36,668 bases of DNA, taken from assembly GCF_002272245.1 (NCBI RefSeq), contig NZ_NPDD01000067.1, positions 1 to 36,668 on the forward strand, in the 5' to 3' direction. This document shows positions 10,323 through 18,094 of the stretch, piece by piece (the stretch's first letter is position 1; every line of letters starts with the position of its first letter). This DNA is from Bacillus sp. 7884-1 (GTDB taxonomy: Bacteria > Bacillota > Bacilli > Bacillales > Cytobacillaceae). The position numbers and the translations under genes were made by a program. Below the pieces are notes generated by a model. That model saw nothing but the letters and a program-made list of their open reading frames with translations. It was not told where the DNA came from and searched no databases.

Positions 10323-12458
10323 TTATATGGAAGATAAGTTTTCAATTTTAATATTTTTCTCATTTACTATTTTTTGATACTTTCTGCTAACCGAGGATTG
10401 GCTGATTCCTAATGCTTTTGCAGCCTTTGTCGTTGTTTTATATTGGTTCATAGCCAGAACAATCAACTGCTCCTCCACGTGTTCAATCGCCTCTTGCAAA
10501 GGAATTACTCTAGTAATCATAGGCTTTATCTTTTTATTATCAAAGCCCAGTGATAAAAACTGACTTACAAACTCAGCATCAATGGCAGGATGATCAGCGG
10601 TAACCACTAATCTTTCAATGATATTTTGTAATTCACGGACATTTCCTGGCCACGAATAAAATTCAAGCACATTAATCGCATCTGGTGTTAAATGATAATT
10701 TCGATCATACTTTTCATTCAGCTGCTGTAAAAAATGAAAGGCAAGTAATGATATATCCTCAGTCCGTTCCCTGAGCGGCGGAATCTGAATCGGAATAACA
10801 TTTAAACGGTAGAATAAGTCTTCTCGGAAAGTCCCATTTTCCACCATTTTTTCAAGCCTTTTATTGGTAGCTGCAATAATCTGGACATTCACCTTAATAG
10901 GTACTGTACTGCCAATAGGAATAACCTCTTGCTCTTGAAGAACACGTAAAAGCTTTACTTGAAGATGCAACGGCATTTCACCGATTTCATCAAGAAACAA
11001 TATTCCACCATCCGCTTGTTTAAAATAACCTTCTTTTCCATTTTTATCAGCACCTGTGAATGAACCCTTTGCGTATCCATATAATTCACTTTCTAGTAGA
11101 TTTTCAGGAATAGCCCCACAATTCAGTTTAAGGAATGGCTTTCTAGAGCGCTTCCCTAGTTGGTGAATGGCTTGAGCAATCACCTCTTTACCCACACCAG
11201 ATTCACCATTAAGGAGGACGGTCGATGAAAAGTCAGCAATTTTCTTAACCTGATTCATAATCTTTTCCATTTTAGGACTGCAATAGATAAGCTTTTTTAA
11301 AAAGCGATCCTTACTTTTAAAGTCATCTAATTCTTTTTTATATTGCTCCGTTATTTTCCGTATTTCCTGGAGTTCACTTTTTAAACGCGTTGTTTCTGTA
11401 ATATCCCTCGAGGCAATGATAATCCGGTCCAGCTCGTTTTCTTTATTAAAGACTGGATTGCCAACGGCAAGAATTTTTCTGCCTGTTTTTGTTTCCTGGA
11501 CAACGGAAACTTTTTTTCCTTTTTCGATTACTAATCTTGTTACTGACGGGGTAAAAAGCCCCTGATCCTCAAGCTGCAGAATATTTTTTCCAATCAACTC
11601 TTTAAGATCTACCCTCCAAAAATCTTGTATGATATTGTCACTGTATCTGAGCAATTCTCCTTTGGCATTAACCACAAGAATTTCATCATAAATACTAGAT
11701 AATATCGCATTCAAATCTCGATTCAAATCCTTTATATACTCTATTTCGTTGGCCATATCCTCGACCATTGGCAGATCCTGAACAACAATGATCATCCCTT
11801 CAACTTCATCATCATCAGTTAAAATAGGACAATAATCAACGAGAACTCCCGTGTCATTCGTTATTTCTAGATGGTTTAATATTGTTTTTCCTGTAGCGAA
11901 CACGTTGTTAATCTGTTGAGCGCTAAAAATATTTCCCCCTGGATAATTAAGCACCTGTTCAGCAGTAGATTTAATCATCTTTAACCCTGATTCATTGCAA
12001 TTAATCATTTGTTTCTCTTTATCAAGTACAAAAATCCCCATCGGTATCGAGGTAAGAAGGATTTTCAATAAATCTACACTTTTATTTTCTTGTTTAAAAA
12101 GCTCCGCCAAAACATCTTCTCTTCGTATGTATCCTAACGGTTCGCCATCCTCACCAATTATGATTGCGAACGGCTCACCAATGATCTGGAACAATGAGGG
12201 GAAAGAAATATTCTTGTTAAGGAAACAAATACTTTTGATAGATTTGGCCTGACCTAGCAAAGCCTCTATGGAATAATTTTTGCTTTCAAGCAGCTCAAGT
12301 AATGGATTATTGATTGGTGCATAGGCAAATAATTGACCTTGTTTTTTTAAGAATATAAAGGGTTCTTTGCATTGTTCTAATGTCGATTTCAATGCAACTT
12401 CTTCATCTATTGTGATAGATATTATTGGCTTAATCTTATCCTTTGCGACGGAAAACAT
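10323..12458 (-). CDS. sigma-54-dependent activator with CBS-like, PAS, AAA+ and HTH parts
   Basis: An enhancer-binding protein of 711 residues. Residues 1-125 look like a CBS-type pair (GEDGEPLGYIRREDVLAELF is typical of the second repeat). Two PAS-like segments follow at about 128-230 and 245-355, then a charged linker to 385. The AAA+ core has Walker A GESGVGKE (418-425), loop GSFTGA (465-470) where the usual sequence is GAFTGA, Walker B GGILFLDE, and FREDLFYRLNV with the arginine finger. A TyrR/RocR-type helix-turn-helix lies at 675-695 (TKAAKALGISQSSVSRKYQK). It contacts sigma-54 RNA polymerase at -24/-12 promoters and is the natural activator of the four such promoters around it. The inducer is unknown; a polyamine or an intermediate is plausible. 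The ATG follows AAGGGGG. Confidence 0.92.
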   Translation of the reverse strand: MFSVAKDKIKPIISITIDEEVALKSTLEQCKEPFIFLKKQGQLFAYAPINNPLLELLESKNYSIEALLGQAKSIKSICFLNKNISFPSLFQIIGEPFAIIIGEDGEPLGYIRREDVLAELFKQENKSVDLLKILLTSIPMGIFVLDKEKQMINCNESGLKMIKSTAEQVLNYPGGNIFSAQQINNVFATGKTILNHLEITNDTGVLVDYCPILTDDDEVEGMIIVVQDLPMVEDMANEIEYIKDLNRDLNAILSSIYDEILVVNAKGELLRYSDNIIQDFWRVDLKELIGKNILQLEDQGLFTPSVTRLVIEKGKKVSVVQETKTGRKILAVGNPVFNKENELDRIIIASRDITETTRLKSELQEIRKITEQYKKELDDFKSKDRFLKKLIYCSPKMEKIMNQVKKIADFSSTVLLNGESGVGKEVIAQAIHQLGKRSRKPFLKLNCGAIPENLLESELYGYAKGSFTGADKNGKEGYFKQADGGILFLDEIGEMPLHLQVKLLRVLQEQEVIPIGSTVPIKVNVQIIAATNKRLEKMVENGTFREDLFYRLNVIPIQIPPLRERTEDISLLAFHFLQQLNEKYDRNYHLTPDAINVLEFYSWPGNVRELQNIIERLVVTADHPAIDAEFVSQFLSLGFDNKKIKPMITRVIPLQEAIEHVEEQLIVLAMNQYKTTTKAAKALGISQSSVSRKYQKIVNEKNIKIENLSSI

Positions 12459-12522
12459 CTTTTCATCCCCCTTATCCTTATCAATCTAATATTATCACTT
12501 TGTTTCGAATTTTTTAAATAGA

Positions 12523-12555
12523 AAAAAAGAAGATGTGATGTCCATCTTCTTTTTT
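12523..12555. terminator. intrinsic terminator after the rocG operon
   Basis: A 13-bp perfect stem (AAAAAAGAAGATG with 12543-12555) and 7-base loop. T runs follow on both strands. It lies 8 bases after the small lipoyl-like gene and separates it from the activator gene, whose own promoter must lie in the about 60 AT-rich bases at 12459-12522. Confidence 0.85.
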
Positions 12556-12562
12556 CTAGCAT

Positions 12563-12811
12563 TTAATCACTGCCTGTTACAAATAAATCTTCTTTTATAA
12601 AGGCAAGGACCATGCCGGGAATAACATAGTCCCCTTCCTGAACCTCAAGTGATTCTACCTCACCACTTAAACCCGTTTGAATCATTTGAACTTTACCTTC
12701 GGACGTTTTAATTTGAAATAATGGTTCCCATTCATATATCCGTGTTTCACTTTGGATTGAAACTTTTTCAACCACCCCATGGCATGGACTAAGTACCACT
12801 CCAAAATACAT
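12563..12811 (-). CDS. small biotinyl/lipoyl-like domain protein without modification motif
   Basis: An 82-residue protein that looks like a free-standing barrel-sandwich hybrid domain: HGVVEKVSI near the N-terminus, then TGLSGEVESLEVQEGDYVIPGMVLAFI, the pattern of the second half of biotinyl and lipoyl domains. The usual EAMKM or DKA turn with the modified lysine is absent, so it is probably not biotinylated or lipoylated. It has no signal peptide. It follows the DUF3055-like gene by 23 bases, with an AGGGGAG ribosome site, and closes the rocG operon. Its function is unknown; co-transcription with glutamate dehydrogenase suggests a structural or regulatory partner, which is inference. Confidence 0.65.
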   Translation of the reverse strand: MYFGVVLSPCHGVVEKVSIQSETRIYEWEPLFQIKTSEGKVQMIQTGLSGEVESLEVQEGDYVIPGMVLAFIKEDLFVTGSD

Positions 12812-12834
12812 CGTATCACTCCCCTAGTTTATTG

Positions 12835-13125
12835 CTAGTATTGTTCCTGAAAGGGCCCTGATTGTAATACCAAGCCAAAAAAATCTTGAAATTCTGCAAT
12901 ATCCTCTTCTTCTATTCCTAGTCGATTAGCCCAAAAATGAGGAGCATAGGTATCCTCTTGGCAAAGTAAAACCATATTCCCTGTTTGCATGGAAGTGACC
13001 ATTGCTTTGCCATAAAAATGATTCGAGTAGCAAATGGTCAAATCGTAGCGATGATTATTTGAAATGAGACAAAAGTAATGCAGGAGTTGTTGATCTTTTT
13101 GTTCTGACAGAATATCAAGCTTCAT
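12835..13125 (-). CDS. small protein resembling DUF3055 (SAV0927-type)
   Basis: A 96-residue acidic soluble protein. The central segment NHRYDLTICYSNHFYGKAMVTSMQTG and the acidic C-terminal part (GIEEEDIAEFQDFFG) recall the DUF3055 family of Firmicutes, from memory rather than a search. No catalytic motif, membrane segment or signal peptide is visible. The ATG follows AAAGGAG at 8 bases, and the gene starts 27 bases after rocG, so it belongs to the same transcript. The function is unknown; the link to glutamate dehydrogenase comes only from gene order. Confidence 0.6.
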   Translation of the reverse strand: MKLDILSEQKDQQLLHYFCLISNNHRYDLTICYSNHFYGKAMVTSMQTGNMVLLCQEDTYAPHFWANRLGIEEEDIAEFQDFFGLVLQSGPFQEQY

Positions 13126-13152
13126 TTCATCTTCTCCTTTCCATGAGATATT

Positions 13153-14442
13153 TTAATATTTCAACCAGCCTCTTAATCTCGAGGTTTCTGCCAGTTTTTT
13201 TATTCCCTCAATATAAGCAGCAATTTTCATATTCACTCCATACTTTTCAGCGGTGTTATGCACATTTTTAAAGCTATCTGTTATTTTTTCCTTTAATCGA
13301 GTATCCACCGTTTCCCCTGTCCAATAATAGCCTTGGTTATTTTGACACCACTCAAAGTAGGAAACAATTACACCACCGGAATTTGCAAGTATATCAGGGA
13401 CAACTAGAATTTCGTGCTCATCCAAAATTTTTAAAGCCTCTTTGGTTGTAGGTCCATTAGCTGCTTCAATTACAATATTGCATTTAAGCTTTCTTGCATT
13501 TTGTTTGTTGATTACGCCTGAAATAGCCGCTGGAATCAGGACATCACACTCCTTTTCCAGCAGTTCCTGATTAGTGATTCTATTATTAGGTCGATTGGTT
13601 ATGATACCGAAAGAGTCTCTATTTTCTAGGAGATAGGGGATATCCAATCCATTTTCGTCATATAAACCACCTATTGCATCCCCAATTCCAATTACCTTTG
13701 CCCCTAAATCAAATAAATACTGAGCCAAGTAACTGCCTACATTTCCAAAGCCTTGAATAATTACCCGCATATCCGTTAAAGGAATACTCTTCAATTCGCA
13801 TACCATTTGCAGCGTATATAGTACACCTTTCGATGTAGCTGTCTCCCTGCCTTTAGATCCCCCTAAAGCAATCGGTTTCCCGGTAATAAAACCCGGCGAA
13901 TCGAATTCACGAATATGGTCATACTCATCGAGCATCCATGCCATTATTTGCGAATTGGTATACATATCCGGAGCCGGAATATCTTTCGTCGGTCCGACCA
14001 TTTGGCTGACTGCTCTTACATATCCCCTGCTTAATCGCTCTAACTCATCTAAACTCATTTTCCGCGGGTCACAGACAATCCCGCCTTTTGCCCCTCCATA
14101 TGGAAGGTCCGTGATGCCGCATTTTAAACTCATCCAGCCAGCCAGCGCTTTTACCTCTTCTGGCGTAACATCTGGATGGAAGCGAATACCTCCCTTAGTC
14201 GGTCCTGCGGCATCATTATGCTGTGCCCGATAGCCCTGAAAAATCTCTGTTTGCCCATTATCCATGCGAATAGGAATACTCACTTCCAAAAATCTCATTG
14301 GCTTCTTTAAGAATTCGAAGACCTGAGGGGGATAGTTCAATATGTCAACTGCTTCTTTAAGGATTTCCTGAAACTCAGTAAGTGAATTATCCTTTTCCTT
14401 TACACCCTCATTCTTTTTCAAATCTAAAGATTCGATAGCCAT
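13153..14442 (-). CDS. rocG: catabolic NAD-dependent glutamate dehydrogenase
   Basis: A hexameric-type glutamate dehydrogenase of about 429 residues, close to B. subtilis RocG/GudB: GYRAQHNDAAGPTKGGIRFHP, catalytic lysine in PYGGAKGGI, KDIPAPDMYTNSQIMAWM, and the Rossmann segment IIQGFGNVGSYLAQYLFD. It deaminates glutamate to 2-oxoglutarate and ammonium. In this setting it would regenerate the acceptor used by the two transaminases and send diamine nitrogen to ammonia. Two ATG codons are adjacent; I prefer the second (14440-14442) for its spacing to GAGGTG. It is the first gene of a three-gene unit behind a sigma-54 promoter, as rocG is SigL-dependent in B. subtilis. RocG rather than GudB is chosen from this promoter type. 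Confidence 0.9.
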   Translation of the reverse strand: MAIESLDLKKNEGVKEKDNSLTEFQEILKEAVDILNYPPQVFEFLKKPMRFLEVSIPIRMDNGQTEIFQGYRAQHNDAAGPTKGGIRFHPDVTPEEVKALAGWMSLKCGITDLPYGGAKGGIVCDPRKMSLDELERLSRGYVRAVSQMVGPTKDIPAPDMYTNSQIMAWMLDEYDHIREFDSPGFITGKPIALGGSKGRETATSKGVLYTLQMVCELKSIPLTDMRVIIQGFGNVGSYLAQYLFDLGAKVIGIGDAIGGLYDENGLDIPYLLENRDSFGIITNRPNNRITNQELLEKECDVLIPAAISGVINKQNARKLKCNIVIEAANGPTTKEALKILDEHEILVVPDILANSGGVIVSYFEWCQNNQGYYWTGETVDTRLKEKITDSFKNVHNTAEKYGVNMKIAAYIEGIKKLAETSRLRGWLKY

Positions 14443-14478
14443 CATAACACCTCATTTTTTATTGTTATTAATCTAATT

Positions 14479-14495
14479 AGCAAGTTCCGTGCCAA
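14479..14495 (-). promoter_or_regulatory. sigma-54 promoter of rocG
   Basis: On the minus strand TTGGCACGGAACTTGCT is a full -24/-12 match. The leader to the ATG is about 25-30 bases. A TATGCA hexamer lies about 92 bp upstream (14587-14592). Confidence 0.92.
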
Positions 14496-14611
14496 ATGAA
14501 GAAACACCAGAATCCCAAAGCCTTATTAACATTTTTCTAACGCAATAGAATGGATATTATGAAAATATGACTGTTTTATTCAGAACTGCATACATTTGAA
14601 AAGTGAAAAAA

Positions 14612-14642
14612 ATACGCATTCCCACGGTGGGGAATACGTATG
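14612..14642 (-). terminator. terminator of puuP
   Basis: A hairpin of about 13 bp with one mismatch and one bulge (ATACGCATTCCC against GGGGAATACGTAT), followed on the minus strand by ATTTTTTTCAC. It lies 12 bases after the puuP stop codon. Confidence 0.8.
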
Positions 14643-14654
14643 ATTTCCATCCTA

Positions 14655-16001
14655 TTATATTTCTGCTTCCTCTGCCTTATATTGAGGAGGTGCTACTTTG
14701 AAGGCTTTTGTTAGAAATACCAGATAGACAAGTCCGATGAGGAACCAGCCGGCACCCATGATTAAAGAACTAAGCTCTAGATTGATCCAAAGGATAGCTA
14801 CTGCTCCGGCTCCAAGTAATGGCATGATAACGTAATCAAAAAATCCCTTTGGAGTGCGGTGCATTTTTTCGCGGACAGCGAAATGATTAATTACCGATAG
14901 ATTAACAAACGTAAAAGCCATTAATGCTCCGAAATTAATGAGTGAAGTGGCTGTTACTAAATCAAAAAACCAGGCAGATAGTGAAATCACTCCAACGATT
15001 AAAACATTTATGGCAGGTGTTCTCCATTTTGGATGTACGTATCCAAACCATTTTTCCGGGAATACTTTATCGCGCCCCATAACATACAAGAGCCTGGAAA
15101 CACTTGCGTGAGAGGCAAGTCCTGATGCAAGTGTATTCACAAAGGTTGTACATAAAAAAATCGACTGAAACAGCTTCCCACCAACATAAAGGGCAATTTC
15201 AGGTAAAGCTGCCTCTGAATCAATGAAACGCGAATTATCTGGAAAAAATGACTGGATAAAAAATGAGGTAGTAATAAAAATTACCCCTCCCCATAAAGCT
15301 GTAAGGAGAATTGCTTTCGGGATTGTTTTTTCTGGATTTGGCGTTTCTTCCGATAATGTCGTAACGGCATCAAAACCAAGAAAGGAAAAGCAGAGTATCG
15401 TTGCTCCTGTTATCAGGATTGGCAGGTTCATGCCCTCAACAAAAAACGGCTGCATGCTAAAAACAGTTCCCGTTCCTTCTCCTGCATTAAGCCCTTTAAT
15501 AACTAGGATTATGAAGACAACCATGATTAATATTTGTACAAGAACAAAAAGTGTATTGAAATTTGCCAGTACATTGACGCTTCGTAAATTAAGGAAGGTT
15601 ACAATTCCAACAAATACTAATACCCAAATGAAATCCGGAACGGACGGAAACAAAGCATTCAAGTAAAGTTTGGTTAACAACGCATTTACCATTGGCAAGA
15701 ATAAATAATCAAGCAAGGATGACCAGCCAACAAGAAAACCGAGATGCCGGTTCATTGCTTTTTGGGTATAGGTATAGGCTGAGCCTGCCTGAGGAAAAAC
15801 CCTTACTAGCTTGCCATAACTAACCGCAGTGAAAAGCATACCAATTAAGGCAATAACATAAGCGGCAGGTACATGTCCGTTTGTTTCACCAGAAACAATT
15901 CCAAATGTATCAAATACTACCATGGGTGTCATATATGCTAACCCCATAATGACAACCTGCCATAACTTTAACGATCTTTTCAACTTTACGCCATTTTCCA
16001 C
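14655..16001 (-). CDS. puuP: APC-family putrescine importer
   Basis: An amino acid-polyamine-organocation permease of 448 residues with about 12 hydrophobic segments. It is strikingly close to E. coli PuuP from memory: [57 protein letters not shown], and the long shared block around [21 protein letters not shown]. It would import putrescine, and perhaps cadaverine, by proton symport for the adjacent catabolic enzymes. The start is GTG with AGAGGGGG 8 bases upstream; no in-frame ATG is nearby. It is transcribed alone from a sigma-54 promoter, with a cre-like site in its leader and its own terminator, and is divergent from the ureohydrolase gene. Confidence 0.9.
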   Translation of the reverse strand: MENGVKLKRSLKLWQVVIMGLAYMTPMVVFDTFGIVSGETNGHVPAAYVIALIGMLFTAVSYGKLVRVFPQAGSAYTYTQKAMNRHLGFLVGWSSLLDYLFLPMVNALLTKLYLNALFPSVPDFIWVLVFVGIVTFLNLRSVNVLANFNTLFVLVQILIMVVFIILVIKGLNAGEGTGTVFSMQPFFVEGMNLPILITGATILCFSFLGFDAVTTLSEETPNPEKTIPKAILLTALWGGVIFITTSFFIQSFFPDNSRFIDSEAALPEIALYVGGKLFQSIFLCTTFVNTLASGLASHASVSRLLYVMGRDKVFPEKWFGYVHPKWRTPAINVLIVGVISLSAWFFDLVTATSLINFGALMAFTFVNLSVINHFAVREKMHRTPKGFFDYVIMPLLGAGAVAILWINLELSSLIMGAGWFLIGLVYLVFLTKAFKVAPPQYKAEEAEI

Positions 16002-16021
16002 ATATCATTCCCCCTCTTATA

Positions 16022-16035
16022 TTAAAGCGTTTTCA
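16022..16035. promoter_or_regulatory. cre-like CcpA site in the puuP leader
   Basis: TTAAAGCGTTTTCA matches the cre consensus TGWAAGCGYTWNCW at 13 of 14 positions. It lies between the predicted puuP transcript start (about 16096) and the ribosome site, where a bound CcpA could block elongation and impose carbon catabolite control. Confidence 0.6.
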
Positions 16036-16107
16036 TTCTGATGTTACCCCTTTGCCTGCTATAAATTTTTTATTCCCCCTCCACTTTCTAAATTCACTAT
16101 GTATTTA

Positions 16108-16124
16108 TGCAATTTATATGCCAA
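16108..16124 (-). promoter_or_regulatory. sigma-54 promoter of puuP
   Basis: On the minus strand TTGGCATATAAATTGCA has TGGCAT, five bases, TTGCA. The only departure from the -24 consensus is T for C. The leader is about 95 bases long and contains the cre-like site. Confidence 0.85.
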
Positions 16125-16155
16125 AGTTAATTTTCATTAAAATACAGTTGTGTTT

Positions 16156-16193
16156 ATCCGTTTTTTTAAAATATTGGATTATAACGAACGGAT
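16156..16193. promoter_or_regulatory. inverted repeat upstream of puuP, candidate activator site
   Basis: ATCCGTT (16156-16162) and AACGGAT (16187-16193) form a 7-bp inverted repeat with 24 bases between arms, 32-70 bp upstream of the puuP -24 element. The CCGT core recurs in the 52-bp repeats to the right. Function is inferred from position only. Confidence 0.35.
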
Positions 16194-16290
16194 GATAGAA
16201 GGTTTTGAATTTTGCCAATTATTCAACTATGCATACATTATTCCATAATAAATAGCGACTTGTCACTATGGAATGGACATATATAATCGT

Positions 16291-16433
16291 TTCCGTCATC
16301 TATGAAAAAGTAACTTCATGGGCATGATTAAGGGCTATTCTTTACCGTTTTCTATAAAACTGTCGCCGCATGGGCACGATTAACTTCAATTCGTTACCGT
16401 TCACTTAAGAAGTATCGCTGCACGGGCACGATT
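16291..16433 (+). repeat. three imperfect direct repeats with exact 52-bp period
   Basis: Copies start at 16291, 16343 and 16395. Each opens with TWCCGT and carries GGGCAYGATT 29 bases further on (16320, 16372, 16424). By hand count copies 1 and 2 agree at 36 of 52 positions, and copies 2 and 3 at 30 of the first 39. Each also holds a small dyad just after CCGT (for example TCATCTATGA in copy 1). The last copy ends next to the sigma-54 promoter of the ureohydrolase gene. A 52-bp step is about five helical turns, so the units face the same side of the DNA. They look like an array of activator sites. Left of the array (16194-16290) I see only a TATGCATA at 16228 and a doubtful degenerate copy from 16241. 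Confidence 0.8.
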
Positions 16434-16439
16434 TGTTTA

Positions 16440-16455
16440 TGGCACAAAAATTGCA
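16440..16455 (+). promoter_or_regulatory. sigma-54 promoter of the ureohydrolase gene
   Basis: TGGCACAAAAATTGCA matches the -24/-12 consensus on the plus strand. The predicted start near 16466 leaves a leader of about 26 bases carrying GAGGG before the ATG. Confidence 0.9.
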
Positions 16456-16491
16456 TTAATAAAAAGTAAAATAGGAAATGAGGGAAAATCA

Positions 16492-17421
16492 ATGCAATAT
16501 CCTTTAACACCGGATGTTAAACCAGAGTTTTGTACAACGGGGACCTTTATGAGGTTACCATCAAACAGAGAGAATGCTAAATTAGCGATTGTTGGCTTAC
16601 CGTTTGATACAGCGGCTTCCTTCCGAGTTGGGGCCCGCTTTGCACCTCAAGCAATTCGTCAGGCTTCCATGACGTTATTCCCCTACCATCCTATTCATAA
16701 GGTGTATCCATTTGATGCATGCAACGCGATTGATATTGGCGACGTATCGGTTATTCCACATAATATTCATCGAAGCTATGAGGTAATGGAAAAAGCAGTT
16801 ATGGAGTTAATGGAGCAGGGGATTATCCCGATTGGACTAGGCGGAGACCACTCCGTTACATTAGCAAATCTTAGAGCAGCAGCCAAAATCCACGGTCCTG
16901 TAGCGTTAATTCATTTTGATTCACATACAGATACCTGGGATACCTATTATGAAGAAAAATATTGGCATGGCTCACCATTCATTCGTGCATATGAAGAAAA
17001 CTTATTAATTCCCGATAAGGTTTTTCAAGTTGGTATTCGCGGAACCCTTAATCATCCTGGGGATATCGATTCGAGTAGTGATTTGGGATATCATGTGATC
17101 ACAACTCCTGAATTAAAGGACCGTGGCTTTGAAAATGTTGTGAAGGAAATGAAAGAAAAAATTGGAGATACACCATGTTTTCTTAGTTTTGATATCGATT
17201 TTGTTGATCCATCCTGCGCTCCCGGAACAGGGACGCTTGAGGTTGGCGGGTTAAATAGCTTTGAAACCTTACAAATCATTCGTTCCCTAACAGATTTTAA
17301 TTTTATTGGTTTTGATCTAGTGGAGGTTTTACCTCCATATGACCCAACCCAAATTACTTCCTTACTCGCTGCTACCATTATTCATGACTTTGCAAGCCTT
17401 GTTGCCCTAAAAATAAAATAA
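16492..17421 (+). CDS. speB: agmatinase-family ureohydrolase
   Basis: A binuclear-metal ureohydrolase of 309 residues. Metal ligands are H120 (GGDHS), D143, H145 and D147 (HFDSHTD, where DAHTD is usual), D234 and D236 (SFDIDFVDP), with H159 in WHGSPF near the active site. The family splits agmatine to putrescine and urea, or 4-guanidinobutyrate to 4-aminobutyrate and urea. Either product feeds the adjacent pathway. The N-terminal extension (MRLPSNRENAKLAIVGLPFD) and the PYDPTQITSLLAA segment recall guanidinobutyrase as much as agmatinase, so the substrate is open. The ATG follows GAGGG. It is one of only two clear plus-strand genes here, driven by its own sigma-54 promoter, divergent from puuP. 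The symbol is by family. Confidence 0.8.
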   Translation: MQYPLTPDVKPEFCTTGTFMRLPSNRENAKLAIVGLPFDTAASFRVGARFAPQAIRQASMTLFPYHPIHKVYPFDACNAIDIGDVSVIPHNIHRSYEVMEKAVMELMEQGIIPIGLGGDHSVTLANLRAAAKIHGPVALIHFDSHTDTWDTYYEEKYWHGSPFIRAYEENLLIPDKVFQVGIRGTLNHPGDIDSSSDLGYHVITTPELKDRGFENVVKEMKEKIGDTPCFLSFDIDFVDPSCAPGTGTLEVGGLNSFETLQIIRSLTDFNFIGFDLVEVLPPYDPTQITSLLAATIIHDFASLVALKIK

Positions 17422-17438
17422 GTACTTAAATAAATAAT

Positions 17439-17479
17439 AAAAAGCAGTGGTACATTATTAACAATGTCCACTGCTTTTT
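17439..17479. terminator. bidirectional terminator between speB and the LysM-SleB gene
   Basis: A 12-bp stem AAAAAGCAGTGG with its complement, extended after a single bulge by ACATT/AATGT, and ending in CTGCTTTTTG on the plus strand. It serves two convergent genes. Confidence 0.85.
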
Positions 17480-17494
17480 GTATGAGAAGTATTT

Positions 17495-18094
17495 TTATTT
17501 TGCAAAACGATGATTTCCGATTGTTACCGTTACTTCACGTGAAAAGATCCACTGGCTTACTGCTGTTTTTGGATTATAGAAGAATAAAGAGCCATTTCCT
17601 TTTCCTTGGAAAGCAAGTGCTTCATTAACAGCCTTTTTAGAAGCCGCATCGGCTGGTTGATTAATCTGCCCGTTTTGGACTGGCGTGAATGCATAATGTC
17701 CATTTGAAATTTGATAGATTACTTCTCTGACTGAGTTAGGGAAATCCGGGCTTGCCACCCGATTTAGGATAACAGTTGCAACTGCAACTTTCCCTGCATA
17801 AGGTTCCCCTACCGCTTCTGCTCGAACTAGGCGTGCCATTAAGTCTTTATCAGCTGCTGAAATCGTAGCGTTTGGGATTACTAGATTTGAGCCAGCATAT
17901 AATAAAGAGCTAGACGCATTATTTGCTTTCATTAAGCTTGTAATGGGCACTCCATACTTTGTTGCAATCTTCCAATAGGTTTCGCCGTATTGTACTTTAT
18001 GGTTTGTAGCTGCTTCTGATTTAGTTACACCCGTAAATGCTGACATTGAAAAGATTAACCCCGTTGCAATGACAAGTTTTTTTAATTTATTCAT
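17495..18094 (-). CDS. secreted LysM plus SleB-type cell-wall hydrolase
   Basis: A 199-residue exported peptidoglycan hydrolase. Residues 1-29 are a signal peptide (KK, hydrophobic core, SEAA). A LysM domain spans about 32-74 (VQYGETYWKIATKYGVPITSLMKANN). A hydrolase-2 (SleB/CwlJ-like) domain covers about 82-198, with the likely catalytic E93 in RLVRAEAVGEPYAGKVAVATVILNRV. SleB proteins cut spore cortex as lytic transglycosylases, while LysM versions like this one (YkvT-like) are thought to act on the cell wall in growth or sporulation. The ATG follows TAGGAGG. The gene stands alone, and its promoter should lie in 18095-18200, where I see no clear consensus. Confidence 0.85.
   Translation of the reverse strand: MNKLKKLVIATGLIFSMSAFTGVTKSEAATNHKVQYGETYWKIATKYGVPITSLMKANNASSSLLYAGSNLVIPNATISAADKDLMARLVRAEAVGEPYAGKVAVATVILNRVASPDFPNSVREVIYQISNGHYAFTPVQNGQINQPADAASKKAVNEALAFQGKGNGSLFFYNPKTAVSQWIFSREVTVTIGNHRFAK

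Noticed and set aside
12563..12811. Small lipoyl-like protein as a biotin carboxyl carrier or GcvH
   Set aside because: No EAMKM or DKA lysine motif, and no carboxylase or glycine-cleavage genes nearby.
15223..15666. A 147-codon open frame antisense to puuP
   Set aside because: It lies wholly inside a well-supported gene, has no ribosome site, and shows low-complexity shadow composition. The same applies to the 127-codon plus frame in patA at 7511-7894.
16239..16290. A fourth copy of the 52-bp repeat
   Set aside because: In phase the agreement is near background. Shifted by 2 bases, roughly half of positions match, too few to claim.
16291..16446. The 52-bp repeats as a CRISPR array
   Set aside because: Only three imperfect units, contiguous rather than separated by unique spacers, and no cas genes.
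16291..16446. The repeats read on the minus strand as a guanidine-type riboswitch (tandem hairpins with ACGG)
   Set aside because: ACGG motifs are present on the minus strand, but they are not in the loops of paired GC stems. The array also lies upstream of both sigma-54 starts, so it would not be in either leader.
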